NCBI GenBank assembly: GCA_033675265.1
Contig: JAUJYZ010000785.1
Span: 280,356 to 344,355, forward strand
Origin: Actinostola sp. cb2023
Taxonomy: Eukaryota > Cnidaria > Anthozoa > Actiniaria > Actinostolidae
DNA length: 64,000 bases
Reading direction: 5' to 3'
The translations under genes and the position numbers were made by a program. The notes beneath the pieces are model-generated. The model saw only the letters and a list, made by a program, of their open reading frames with translations. It ran no database searches and had not been told where the DNA came from. Below are positions 1 to 10,621 of the stretch, one piece after another; the stretch's first letter is position 1; every line of letters starts with the position of its first letter.

Positions 1-348
1 GGGGAGCCTTCCTAGCAGTGAAACACCAAGATCGATAGCAGTCAGTATTATCTGGTCAAATTACCAAAGTAAGAAACAAACCACTATCCCATGAACACTT
101 GTACGCCCTCACGTCTGTTGAGGTATTTGATTCAATATAAACCATTATTATTATTATTATTATTATTATCTAAACTCAAAACTGTCGAAAGACTCAAATC
201 TACAAAACTGTCCAAACCCAGGTCGAACCTCTTGCCCAGCTGGGATCGGGAAATAATACAGTACATACTTTCAATAAAGTTTATCTATCCATCTATCTAT
301 CTATCCTCTACTGTAACAAAAACAAACCCAAGAGTGTTAATATTTCAG
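1..348. other. Left flank with simple repeats, no gene
   Basis: AT-rich DNA holding a (TTA)n run at about 146-170 and a (CTAT)n run at about 288-303. The open frame crossing this stretch is mostly repeat-derived (a polyleucine tract from TTA). It only becomes protein-like after about 349, where the OTU remnant begins. Confidence 0.6.
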
Positions 349-1261
349 TCCAGATTAATCGCGCAAGGTTTAGACCTGTTAGATGTTGTTACTGCAGGTG
401 ATTGTTTCTTTAGAGCAGCATCCCATCAGTTACTGGCCGCATAAGCTTTGCGTAGTCGTAACCTAGTAGATGATATTAGCTAACTATCACATGGACATAC
501 ATACTGTTTAATATACTAAATCAACTTTATTCCATCACATACCAACATAGGTGCATAAGATAAGGTGCAAAACACACAGTCACATGAACTAACGAATATA
601 ACTAGCTATATAAGATGACGAAAATAATGTCCGCTAACAATTGTTGCTACTTTCGATCATCGTAAGGGATTTATTTATATTTTTTATTATAACGGCCAGG
701 TTCGACTGGTAATCTATGCGTGGAAACTCAGTCTTACTATCGTTGGCAGGCTGACGATATCTTAAATTACAGATTTCGCGAAAATACTTTTCAAAACCAA
801 ATTGTTCTTCAAGAGTTCGCAATTTACTACTAGAGTACGATTTTGTTGGAACTGACTTATCCAACCATCAGAAATATAATTAAATAATTTCGTTTCCACA
901 TATGACAAATAAACTAGATAGGTGTATTGAGATTAATACAGATCCTGTTTCATGGGTAATGTATCTAACTATAACATGTCTCCACAATTGGTACAGGGTG
1001 TGGCGCACTAAACATACAAACAGTTGCCGATGCTACTGAATATACTGCTCCTTATTACAGAAACACACGAGGGCTTCGCCGCAGTCAATGTTATTAGTCC
1101 AATACATATAGTAGATAATTCTACCATAATAAACATTGGTCATGCATGCATATATATACATACATGAAGTACACTATGTTTCAACTGCTACCTTAGACGA
1201 TAACAATTCAATAAGAACTATAGATTCTGATGCTACCAGAAATGATTATAATTACCAGTAA
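349..1261 (+). pseudogene. Broken OTU-type cysteine protease domain
   Basis: Decayed ovarian-tumour (OTU) family cysteine protease domain. At 349-441 the frame reads LLDVVTAGDCFFRAASHQL, matching the OTU catalytic Asp/Cys block (D-G-x-C-F-F-R-A-x-S-x-Q-L) with the Cys kept. After a stop near 442 the similarity is lost, then resumes at about 935-1150 with the GTxxxALxIQxVADA segment, an EGFAAVNVISPI segment and a strand ending in IGH. A one-base shift across the TATA run at 1150-1163 leads to EVHYVST at 1166-1186, the block with the catalytic His. Stops and frameshifts make it non-functional. In animals stand-alone OTU domains of this kind are often part of Helitron-type transposon proteins (family knowledge). 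Whether this came from a transposon or a host deubiquitinase cannot be decided here. Confidence 0.7.
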
Positions 1262-2159
1262 ACAATTACCTGAACAATTTTCCCAGACAACAGTGCTAAC
1301 ATGCAAGTTGCTTTGACTAAATAGTTTTGTGCCATATCAGTTTAAATTTATCATCAAGCCCTATGTGGTTATTCAAAATAGAATTAAATCAGTAGACTCT
1401 TTTATTTCCATATATGGTCTTATCACTAATTCCATTTCACTCTCATTTCGAAAAACCTTGCGGTTTTGTTTTTCACGCATTCAACTCGTAATTAAGTGTT
1501 TCTTGGGATGAACTACCGTAAGTGTTTAAATGTATCTTGATCGAAAGAAACGGCTCATGCAGTTCATGTTGGCTCTCGGCCACAAATTTTCAGAAAGCAG
1601 GAAAGTTGTTTTCATATTCATGGTCTAATCCACTATTTTTGAAAGTTTCTTGGTGTTGCAGAAACACCAGATAACGTTAGACAATGAACACAAAGGACGA
1701 GAAGAAAGACCTTGAACCAAAACAGATACCCTGCATCACAAAGAAACCTAATCAAGAATACAATGCAGTGGCTGCAACACCAAGAAACACCCACTATTTA
1801 ATGCCATCATGCACATGAAACAGTGCATCCTAAGCACTGATTATCAGTCTCCTTCGCAGCCCCGTGTATGGTAACAGCTTCCACTAGAGTACAGTACAAT
1901 ACAATCCCACCAGGGCGAGTGACTCCTGCTACCATGCAGGATCTTGTTTAATGTGAAATATACTACGCATTCTTTCCACATACTTTACGGTATTAAACGC
2001 GGCATTCTTTATTTATCAGGAAAGTCACAACAACATCCAAACAAAGGCGGTAATTTCACTTCTTGCAATTGCTAATCCTTTGTTGTTGTTTTTTTTGTTG
2101 CAATTCTTCAAAAATAATATTTTGTAGCCTTGCTAAACGTGTTGCAAAATTCCTCGCCT
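1262..2159. other. Intergenic, nothing recognised
   Basis: No coding similarity, RNA gene or clear inverted repeat was seen. Short open frames here are of chance length. Confidence 0.5.
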
Positions 2160-2645
2160 TACATCTCTTCCCGTATCCATCCGATGATGGCAAAAATATA
2201 AAGCGCTCGGCATTAGAGTTAAATAACTCTACAACTAGCACTCCAGTTGCTAAGCAATCAAAAGTAGAAAGTGAAACAGATCTGGATTTGAAAAAAAATT
2301 ACGACATTGTACTCGAAATGAGTAGAAAACTCGACAAACTAGATCTCATCGAACAGCGCCTATAGCTAACACATGTTGTTCAAGACATTCTGGACCTCGA
2401 AAAATCATGCCAATTCCCACATGATTCCATCGATGAAATCCAAAACCTACAAAAAAAGATCAACTAGAAACGATGAAGGATATCAATGAAAGGGTTGACA
2501 AGCTAGAGGAAGAAAATAAGAAGTTACGTAACGACCCCATTGATCTCCGCACACGATCAATGCGGAACAATTTAGTGTTCTATAATATCCCAGAAGAAGA
2601 TGACGAAAGTTGCGAAAAACAAGTCAAGGATTGAAACGATTGGCC
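2160..2645 (+). pseudogene. L1/Tx1-like LINE ORF1 fragment
   Basis: Remnant of a non-LTR retrotransposon ORF1 (RNA-binding chaperone of the retrotransposition particle). At 2190-2365 the frame reads a charged segment ending KLDKLDLIEQRL. After a stop and frameshift, 2469-2632 resumes with INERVDKLEEENKKLRND (heptad coiled coil) followed by DLRTRSMRNNLVFYNIPEE, the start of the RRM-like domain typical of L1/Tx1-type ORF1 proteins. At least two frame breaks are present and the match stops near 2640, so neither the full RRM nor ORF2 is here. The coiled coil followed by the R-S-M-R-x-N-L-V-F-Y-N-I-P-E signature makes the assignment firm. The clade within LINEs is not certain. Confidence 0.75.
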
Positions 2646-2994
2646 TAGAACCATAAGTGGAGATATACCCTGGGTTTCAGAGGCCGAGGAGTGGGGGCCG
2701 CCCACATGCTACTCCACTCTCTTCAATTCAGCGTATAACTAATTTTTGGAGTGCTGATGTGAATCCTTTGGATCCTTCTACTGGGAGTTCTTCGTTGGAC
2801 AATAACCATCTCTTCTATTCTATATAAAATAATAATAATATATATATATTCTTTATAATTAATATGTATGTACACCTAGCCAAAAAAAAAATGCAACTTT
2901 GGATATATATATGTCTTTTGTTTCTCTACTGTTTTTTCTTCGAGAACAAAGGATATATATATATCTTAAAGTTGCAGAATTTTTTTGGTTAGGT
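2646..2994. other. AT-rich spacer with TA runs
   Basis: No gene. Contains (TA)n and AATAAT runs at about 2826-2850 and TATATA runs near 2903 and 2955. Confidence 0.5.
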
Positions 2995-3266
2995 ACAGCC
3001 CTTTGCAAAAATTCTGTAAATCAAGTATATCAGTATATCCATATATCGGGTGCATTTTGGGTAATTGAAAATGTTCCCTAAATGATGTTTCATGCAAGCA
3101 ACATTGGTGAAACTCTAGAATGTTATGTAATTTAGTCTCTAGTTTGTTGTTTGTAAGTCTCTGCTGCATATTTTGTGGAAAAACTCTAAAATAGTATTAC
3201 CCATAATGCACCCGATATATAGATATACTGATATACTTGATTTACATAATTTTTGCAATTGGCTGT
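2995..3266. mobile_element. Inverted-repeat MITE, 272 bp
   Basis: Ends ACAGCC (2995) and GGCTGT (3266) bound two arms of about 65 bp. The left arm (about 3001-3065) runs through tttgcaaaaattctg, a TATCAGTATATC block and CGGGTGCATTTTGGGTAAT. The right arm (about 3199-3262) is its reverse complement with few mismatches. The central 130 bp is unrelated. This is a non-autonomous DNA-transposon structure of unknown superfamily. No target duplication is clear because the flanks are TA repeats. Confidence 0.7.
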
Positions 3267-3444
3267 ATATATATATATATGTGAAATAAAATGATTGATT
3301 GATTGACGGGCAACAGGTCACGTAGAGTCATTATTTTGGGTAATATTTGTATTTTTCGTATCGCTTATAAGCTCTCCGAAGCTCTGTATTTATGACGTCA
3401 GCGAAAGCTCCGAACTACCTAAGAAGGCAGAAGGGTAAGCAACA

Positions 3445-3660
3445 GAGTAAGTAAGTAAGTAAGTAAGTAGACTTTATTTACAGAGGGTGACACGTGACAG
3501 TATAGAAGTAAACTGATAAACTTGTGGCCCTAACAAAAACTCAAAAAGAAAATACATAAATATATATACATATAATATACAAAATATGTAAAACTATGAA
3601 AATGCTAAAACTACTATAACTATACTATAATATATGAATCTAATATAATATATAATACAG
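3445..3660. repeat. (AAGT)n-linked retroposon tail
   Basis: An AAGT microsatellite (about 3445-3468) leads into ACTTTATTTACAGAGGGTG, then text containing AAACTTGTGGCCCT (about 3519). The same arrangement (microsatellite, TTTATTTA, AAACTTGTGGCCCT) recurs at 63445-63540, and a looser version lies at 49248-49320. This fits the simple-repeat-bearing 3' end of a LINE or SINE in the minus orientation. Class is inference. Confidence 0.45.
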
Positions 3661-4023
3661 ACCCTTTTGTAAACAAAAATCTTCATCCTGAGTTTGTGCA
3701 AGAAAAGTCACGTGGGGTGGACAAGTGATGACAGATACACTTTTGGGAGAATCGCAGTGTTAACAGATTTGTATCACAACAAACTCTTGAAATATAAACA
3801 GTCAGTAGCAGTGAAATCAGATTATGTATTTAATCTAAAAGAAATATTTAGTTCCGTTCTAACTATTTTCTGCACTATTTTCTGAATTAGTTCCATAAAA
3901 TCTAAGGATGTTTATTTCGATTGTATTTTTGCTGTTTATGCCCATTCTGAGCTGGTATTGTCGACTCACTGTGGAAAGCGCTTGGCTAGCCGGTTCCAGC
4001 TGATCATCCCATCCGCTAAGTGA
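3661..4023. other. Intergenic, nothing recognised
   Basis: AT-rich sequence without coding similarity. The 63-residue open frame here shows no known motif. Confidence 0.45.
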
Positions 4024-4042
4024 ACGCTCAATGAGCGTCTAG
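4024..4042 (+). mobile_element. Helitron-like 3' end (hairpin + CTAG)
   Basis: Near-perfect 15-bp palindrome ACGCTCAATGAGCGT (4024-4038) followed directly by CTAG (4039-4042) and then T. Helitrons end in a short GC-rich hairpin plus CTRR and insert between A and T (family knowledge). Seven other sites in this window show the same arrangement. No 5' TC end was located. Confidence 0.5.
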
Positions 4043-4186
4043 TTACGTATGCATGCTCTACTGAGTCACGCAACGAGTGACTTCAATTGTGCAAGTAATA
4101 GGCTAAAACTACTTCGATTCTGCATGATGATACAAATAAGCTATTAGGTTTCACATTTAAAATCTATCAAAACAGCTTTATTAAGA

Positions 4187-4463
4187 AGCCCGAGTTCACG
4201 CTAGTCTAGAGCGTCTAGTTTTGAAAATAAGACGACGATATTATAACCTTCCTAGCTCCAACAAGGTTTGTGAAGAAGTGAATTCTCGTGTTGATAAACC
4301 ATGTTGTTAGAGCCTTCGGAGATTATCTTAGCGGCCAGCACAGGGCACATGCGCTGCCGGTAGAACCCAGTTGGCGATTTGAAGTCAACGACAACTGAAC
4401 GGAGAGCATTTTTAGAGTTCTTTGTCCTCCATTTTGTAACACGGCCAAAAAGACTGGGAAAAC
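4187..4463 (+). repeat. Dispersed repeat with Helitron-like hairpin end
   Basis: AAGCCCGAGTTC leads to the hairpin ACGCTAGTCTAGAGCGT (4198-4214), CTAG (4215-4218) and T. From about 4225 a second repeat follows: CCTTCCTAGCTCCAACAAGGTTTGTGAAGAAG, then the GCGGCCAGCACAGGGCACATGCGCT block at about 4331. The latter recurs near 17130-17220, 42520-42620 and 44885-44985, where it ends in CTTCCACAGGAAGCCCGACTA. Here it is cut off by the element starting at 4464. Confidence 0.5.
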
Positions 4464-5616
4464 CACAGGTAGCCCAAGCTGTGGACTTGTGGCGAGATTT
4501 ACAGCAAATGTATGGAGCTTCACAGCGAACTTTGAAAACCGTCTAAATAAATTTCTACAAACCCTCAAAGTAGTCCTACTTGTTTATTGTGTTGTCCTTT
4601 GGAATAGACCTTTATACCGATACGGCGGCCATCTTGAATTATGGAGAAATTATGGGATGCCCAGGGTGCAAGCTAGTAACCATTTGGCCATGAAAAACTA
4701 CGAAAACCTAATTTAAAGCAATGAATTTGTACAAAATTATACAACAATACACAACACATGTAAATATTAAGTAATGGTCCACGTAAGAACTAGGCAACTG
4801 AACGGCAATGCACGATGGAATGCTTAAATTTTCTATTGTTAAAACTAGTGATCCCATTGGCTTAAACATGAAAATTGGCAAAAAGGTTAGGTATAAGATA
4901 TACATACTTCGATTTGTTTAGATGTTAAGTTTGTCTGTTATCCATTGGCATCACATGCCAATTTTAAAAACAAATTGTATGTGGGAAACCTTGTAAAATA
5001 AGCAATATTCTTTGCTATTGTCTTGGGCTGTTCTGATTGGTTAGATATCAAACATTTCCAATAAATTACCCGAAATAATTGATTACCTTTATTTTTACAT
5101 TGAAATATTATTATGTGTCATCCTCTCTTTCTGTATTCTTAAAATTAGAAATATTCTATGTGGGACAGAGCTATTGCCGTAGAACAATGAAAGCTTGCCT
5201 AGTTCTTGTATGGATGATTACTTAAGTCATATACAACATTATGGTTTGAGTGAAATAGAAAAATATTATATTGACGCGACTCCACTCTCTACAGTTTTTG
5301 GGTCATTTGCACCCTGAGCATCCCATAATGTTTTAACCAAAACAATAGAATCCAAAATGGCCGTCGTATCGGTAAAAAGGTCTATTGTGTGAGGTTTGGA
5401 TTTTGAGAGAGCCGACTCAAGGGATTTTTTAAAACTATCTCAAAATCGATCGGAATGGCTCCAAACCTCACACAATTCCAAAGGACAACATAATAAACAA
5501 GTAGGACTACTTTGAGGGTTTGTAGAATTTTATTTAGAGGGTTTTCAAAGTTCGCTGTGGAGCTCCATACATTTACTGTAAATCTCGCCACAAGTCCACA
5601 GCTTGGGCTACCTGTG
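4464..5616. mobile_element. 7-bp-TSD family element, 1,153 bp
   Basis: Starts CACAGGTAGCCCAAGCTGTGG and ends with the reverse complement (GCTTGGGCTACCTGTG). It is flanked on both sides by GGAAAAC (4457-4463 and 5617-5623), a perfect 7-bp target duplication. The terminal arms run about 150 bp (left to about 4605, right from about 5465), with an inner patch also inverted (GGCGGCCATCTTGAATTATGG near 4624 against about 5290-5380). A TTTACAGCAAATGTATGGAGC block near the left end is matched by TCCATACATTTACTGTAAA near the right end. No transposase is encoded, so it is non-autonomous. Its ends match the two 2,044-bp elements in this window. TSD length fits P-type (7-8 bp) or Dada-type (6-7 bp) transposons, but there is no protein to decide. 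Confidence 0.85.
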
Positions 5617-5623
5617 GGAAAAC

Positions 5624-6179
5624 TAACAAAGGGAAACAAAGGGTGACCGTAAACTCGTGCCCAGTCCCCGTAAGCCGGTCTACGTAAAAGCACATTCTCG
5701 TACCCAGAGCCCACTCCTCATTTGGTTTGTCGTTGGCTCTGGGGAACCCTGAAATTCTAGCAATTTCATTGGCTGTTGAGATCAACAATTAATGTCTGGT
5801 CGTGTTTGATTGGTCCATGAATTCAAGAGAAACAATAGCTTCCTTTGCAGACATTTTAGTTGATTCGCTTTTCTCTCAACTCACCGTCTGCTAACTCGTG
5901 CGAGGTTTTGTGTTCTGTGACGTCATGTGATTGTGCGAAAACAACCAATCAGAATCCATGTTATATTTACACTCATGCAGTCAGTTCAATCCCGATTTCA
6001 AAATGGGTTTAAAGAACTTCTCTTGATGGGAATAATCCCAATAATAACTTTAAACTTGGCCAGTAGGTTGGTAGACATTCGTTCTGTCATATTCCAAAGT
6101 TTGAGGAGCAGGCGATGAGAGGAATGGGTGATATTCGAGCGAAAACCACGCGAGATTGGCGATATTGAGGGCCGAGTTG
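5624..6179. other. Intergenic with a small hairpin repeat
   Basis: No gene. Contains a hairpin repeat at about 5697-5745, where TACCCAGAGCCCACTC pairs with the later GGCTCTGGGG across a TCATTTGGTTTGTCG centre. A related copy in the opposite orientation lies at about 42402-42450. Confidence 0.45.
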
Positions 6180-7620
6180 CAGTTGTTTTCTTTTGACGGC
6201 TCGGGAGCGAGTTACTCTTTGTCCCAAACCTCGCCAGAAAACCGTTCTAATCGCTAAATAAATGACATACAGGACTCAAGTAGATAATAATCTTTATTTT
6301 GAAAGCAATTGTAGAACTTCAAGATATCAAAAGGACAGAATTCTAGAAGTGAATTCACGGCCATATGTACGGCTTTATTTTCCAACGGCCGATCAAATGA
6401 CACATTGCAATTGAAGCCCAAATACACAAACAGACGGGGCTGAAAACAAACCTCTTGTCGCTCCTTGTCAACTAAGCTTAAGCTAGCAGACTTTATACCC
6501 AAGGAATTACGCGGTCGTGCAATTTGTTATTCACGAGTATGATTTCAGACCAAAATTGCAAGACACGAAAGTTCAATTACCACTTTATTATATCCATTTT
6601 GAAATTTACACTCACTACCGGAAAACATAAACAACGATTTTAATATTTACAGCAAAATTTCACGTGACGAGTAGTGCGCAATGAACTATTGAGCACATGC
6701 AAAGTCAGTTGAACAATCTACTCGACACTTGGTACATTGCCAGAAATATGGGACAAGATGGCCGCCGCGCATGCGTTTTACGGCACAAAAAATGCAAAAT
6801 GGTTGCCGTTCTGTATAAGAAAATGTATGGGAAAAATTGACTTTTCAGAATTTGTAGCGTTCAGAGGTTTAACACACTCGTTGCACATCTAGAAAGTATT
6901 AAGGTATCTATCAATCGTTGCACTCACCATATTACCGATCTACAACGAAGACCAGGTTTTCCGCCCGAGCAGTTTGTTTTCTTCACATTGAAGCTACCAG
7001 ATTTCCCATACATTTACTGTAAGATCGAACAACCCTACGCAGTTATCGGTCAGTTTGAGGTAGTAGGCCTTGACACAGCAGAAGTGCACATCTCGATGCC
7101 AGTAAAACTTTGTTTAGTGTGTTCAAATCGCCGATAAAATATGTTATATCGCAATTCCATCTTCCGCCCGAAAGCTCTGAACTTTAGGTACAAATAAATG
7201 GTAAAGACGCCATGTTGAGATCTAGTTTTGAGTCAGAACGAGCCAAAAACTTCGCTATATCTCCACCATCCGCCATTTTCCTGTTTACATGAGTTCTTAG
7301 TGCATTCTGGGATTGCACACAGGGAGTCCGAGAGCGTGAAGGGTTAAATTTCGATGTATTTCCGTATATACCCTCTATTTCTGTGTTGGACTTCCTGTGT
7401 CATATTTTGATCGACAGTTGGAAAATAAAGTCAGTCTTTTTGATATTTTGAAGTTCTAAAATCGCTTTCTAAACAAAGATGAATGCTAATTAAGATCTGT
7501 ATATCATTTCATTAGCAATTAGAACTGTTTTTTTAGCGAGTTTTGGGACAAAATGCTGAGCCCGAGGAAACCGCTGGCTAATGTCCCATATTTCTGGCAA
7601 TGACAAAAGTTCTTCTTTAT
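6180..7620. mobile_element. Diverged inverted-repeat element, about 1.4 kb
   Basis: The left block (about 6210-6330: TTTGTCCCAAACCTCGC, ACCGTTCTAATCGCTAA, ACAGGACTCAAGTAGATAA, AGAACTTCAAGATATC) is the diverged reverse complement of the right block (about 7440-7560: TGATATTTTGAAGTTCTAA, GCAATTAGAACTGTT, GCGAGTTTTGGGACAAA). A related single copy lies in inverse orientation at 14215-14345. A second inner pair (CCAGAAATATGGGACAAGATGG at about 6738 and GTCCCATATTTCTGGCAATG at about 7583) is also inverted. Arms are clearly aged. Exact ends and superfamily are unknown. Confidence 0.5.
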
Positions 7621-8345
7621 TCTCTTTCTCGTCGTCAGAATCACAGACAAAAGCCGACGTCGCTTTTTTACCGGTGCTGGTTGTTCTTTTGAGTAGTAAT
7701 TGAACGTAGAGCTGGTGTAGTTTTGGGATCACTTGCCCTGCTGCCGTAAGGAAATGACCTTCGTGTTGAGGACTTCCCGCGAGCCGTGAAATTCACTGGA
7801 CATTTTAATACAGTAAATACTACGCTTACAGGATAATTATTCTACTTCAAACGATGCTCAATAGCACTCTGCATAATTCTTAGTGATTGTGGTTCGTTGT
7901 CTTCACCGTCCTTGCGTTTGACTTCTGCATAGAACTGATCGAGTGAGGGTCTTGTCGAGGTCAAACTACAACAGGCGCCATTTTGTTGTCAATGTTGATT
8001 TCAATGTCAAGCTAGATGGTGAGACGTCTTGCACCAATTTTCAAACCAACCTCGTCCCCAGGGCACTCTCTTCTCGCTATTTTCAAAATGGCGGACGCTC
8101 GAGCGAAGACCCTGGTGTAGGCTGGTCACGTGTCTCCAAGAATCTTGGAGGTTCGTACCCAGGCTGCCATTTTCCTTATGGTCGAAAGTAATCGAAAGGG
8201 CCTTGTGAAGAGTTACTGAAGAAAATACGTTCGTTGCTCGTTCGTTGATGTTGCGATTGTTTTGCCTCAAATAATAAATAAAATCATTTTCTAAGCTGGA
8301 GCAATTCTGGCCATTTGAAAAGCAGTTGTTCGGAAGTTTAATTAA
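7621..8345. other. Intergenic with a short palindromic repeat
   Basis: No supported gene. At about 8050-8115 lies CCTCGTCCCCAGGGCACTC followed by TCTTCTCGCTATTTTC, an AAAATGGCGGACGCTCGAGCG segment and GACCCTGG. The same unit, inverted, occurs at 14998-15063. It is a small palindromic repeat of roughly 70 bp. The 116-residue minus frame across it is repeat-derived. Confidence 0.5.
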
Positions 8346-8430
8346 CAAGACGCTCAATGAGCGTACACTCGGGCATTATGACAAGGACAAAGATAGTTGC
8401 GTGACGAGGGAGACTATGTATGGGTGAGCA
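8346..8430 (-). mobile_element. Helitron-like 3' end, minus strand
   Basis: Read on the minus strand, hairpin ACGCTCATTGAGCGT (8364-8350) is followed by CTTG and then T. The adjoining subterminal sequence (CTCGGGCATTATGACAA, then GTTGCGTGACGAGGGAGAC) recurs at about 12968, 13990 and, inverted, at 25280-25350. The tetranucleotide is CTTG rather than CTAG, so the Helitron label is tentative. Confidence 0.45.
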
Positions 8431-9430
8431 TAGATTAAAATGTGCGAATCGTCCTTATGTGTTATTCAATATGTTGTGGGGAAGTGCAGTTGAATTTGCA
8501 TATTCATGTTTAGATGGTGCCGATAACCTCTTTGGTTTGTTCTTTTTCGCAGAGGAACATATCAAACTTATGCTATACAAAAGGTCATTGTTTCACATAT
8601 GGAGATGAGGCCACGGCGGACTATCAATAAAAACAGCATGATTTTGATGCATTTTTGCTTTTTACTGCATTGTTAAAATAAAAACAAAAAACCTACCATC
8701 GAAAAATAAACGACCAATATGTAAGGAATGAATCAGCTAGTAATTCAAGCAAAAATAAATATATTTGACCGTGGCATTTTCCGTTTCTTCAAAGTCAATC
8801 GAACTGAAATCTCTGAAGAGATATAGGAGAGCGTGACATACGCTGCACACAAAATCCCTCTGAATCGCTTGGGAATTGTGTCAATCAAAAACCTACTGCC
8901 GGATTCTAATGCTATGTAATTGTACGCGCATTTTGATATAAAATACATGTATATTAAACATCGGGCAGAATGCTATTGTTTTCGGCGACATTTACTTACT
9001 GACGCTAAAATGCGAGCAGTTGGAATAATTAGTATGGATGATTGACTACGTTGATTTTGATTGGTTAACGACTATCACTTCAGGGACTACGGTATTCCCA
9101 GCATACTTTTGACAGCTGTCAATCTAACTGCTTTGGGAACGTAAAATTCCCTGTGGTCGTTAAATCTCTGATAAACAAATTATAACCTTGCGTCCCGGCT
9201 ACAAAAACTTATTGCATAATTATTGACTTGTTCATGTATAAAGATTTCTAAAGCCAATAATAACGACACAACAGTCTTTACAAGAATTATGTTTCTATAC
9301 GTTTTTCGATTCGATGTTTATTAGAGAATAACATAAGATTCACTTGACAAAGATTTTGAACTTGGCGCTTTAAAAAAATAACTGAACTGCACGATCCAAT
9401 GTCTTCAAGGGAATCTGTCATTGAGTGATG
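8431..9430. other. Intergenic, nothing recognised
   Basis: Low-complexity AT-rich sequence without coding similarity, RNA gene or clear inverted repeat. Confidence 0.45.
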
Positions 9431-10078
9431 CAAGACTGAGATCAAGTCATTCTACGAATAACACACATAACCTAAGAAAACTTATATCATTTGGAAGCTT
9501 GCAACTTACACTTTAACTTTCTAAGTCAGATTCTGATGCGTTTTTAATGTGTACGACGAAAACCGAAGGATAAAGTTTCAACTCGGCTTGTGTTTATAAG
9601 TGACGCTTTACTAAGGTAGCCGGCAAGACTGAGATCAAGTCATTCTACGAATAACACACATAACCTAAGAAAACTTATACCATTTGGAAGCTTGCAACTT
9701 ACACTTTAACTTTCTAAGTCAGTTTCTGATGCGTTTTTGTGTACGACGAAAACCGAAAGATAAAGTTTCAACTCGGCTTGTGTTTATAAGTGACGCTTTA
9801 CTAAGGTAGCCGGCAAGACTGAGATCAAGTCATTCTACGAATAACACACATAACCTAAGAAAACTTATACCATTTGGAAGCTTGCAACTTACACTTTAAC
9901 TTTCTAAGTCAGTTTCTGATGCGTTTTTAATGTGTACGACGAAAACCGAAGGATAAAGTTTCAACTCGGCTTGTGTTTATAAGTGACGCTTTACTAAGGT
10001 AGCCGGCAAGACTGAGATCAAGTCATTCTACGAATAACACACATAACCTAAGAAAACTTGTACCATTTTGAAGCTTGC
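9431..10078. repeat. 190-193 bp tandem repeat, 3.3 copies
   Basis: The unit starting CAAGACTGAGATCAAGTCAT begins at 9431, 9624, 9814 and 10007, giving periods of 193, 190 and 193 bp. Units are nearly identical, differing by a small indel at the GCGTTTTTAATGTGTACG segment (the second unit lacks AAT). The last copy is cut after AAGCTTGCA near 10078. The length is satellite-like, but the array is short and lies in single-copy-like DNA. Confidence 0.9.
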
Positions 10079-10507
10079 ATTCCCAGAGAGCAACGCCGTT
10101 AATCTCGAGCTTAAAAACTCGATCCTTACTGTCGTGTAAAGGAGCTGACATGTTGAAAAATGCAAGGTTGATCGACTTTTCAAAGAGCTCTGAAGAGAGC
10201 TGTCGATCAATACCTTGCATTACTTGTTGTGACGCCATGTCGTTTTAAAAAAGTTTTGAGAAATTGCTGTGTTTACAGTAGAAGGTTTAGAAGCGATTGT
10301 GGATACTGAATGAATTCTATGTTTTCATTAGCAATAGCGCCAAGATGTGATTGGCTGTTTCTATAAACATTTGCTGTTGTGTTGTTTTTATTTGCGGCTC
10401 AGAGATCGTGAATATAAAGGACATAGTAAAACGCTCACAACAAATATCATCCTTAGGTTTATGGTTATGACAAGGAACACCCAAGTACCATTCGTTTGGA
10501 TGGAGTT

Positions 10508-10621
10508 TTAGAAGTCGTTTATAAAACTCGAGCCCGTGTTTTATCGGCCATAAAGATCCTCGCCTACGGCTTGGATCTTTATATGCCGATAAAACACGGT
10601 CTCTCGTTTTATAAACTTCAC
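10508..10621. mobile_element. Palindromic MITE, about 114 bp
   Basis: GAAGTCGTTTATAAAACTCG at the left pairs with the reverse complement of CGTTTTATAAACTTC at the right. Further in, GTGTTTTATCGGCCATAAAGATCC pairs with GGATCTTTATATGCCGATAAAACAC. The loop is CTCGCCTACGGCTT. It is an almost complete hairpin, typical of a small foldback transposon. Confidence 0.8.
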
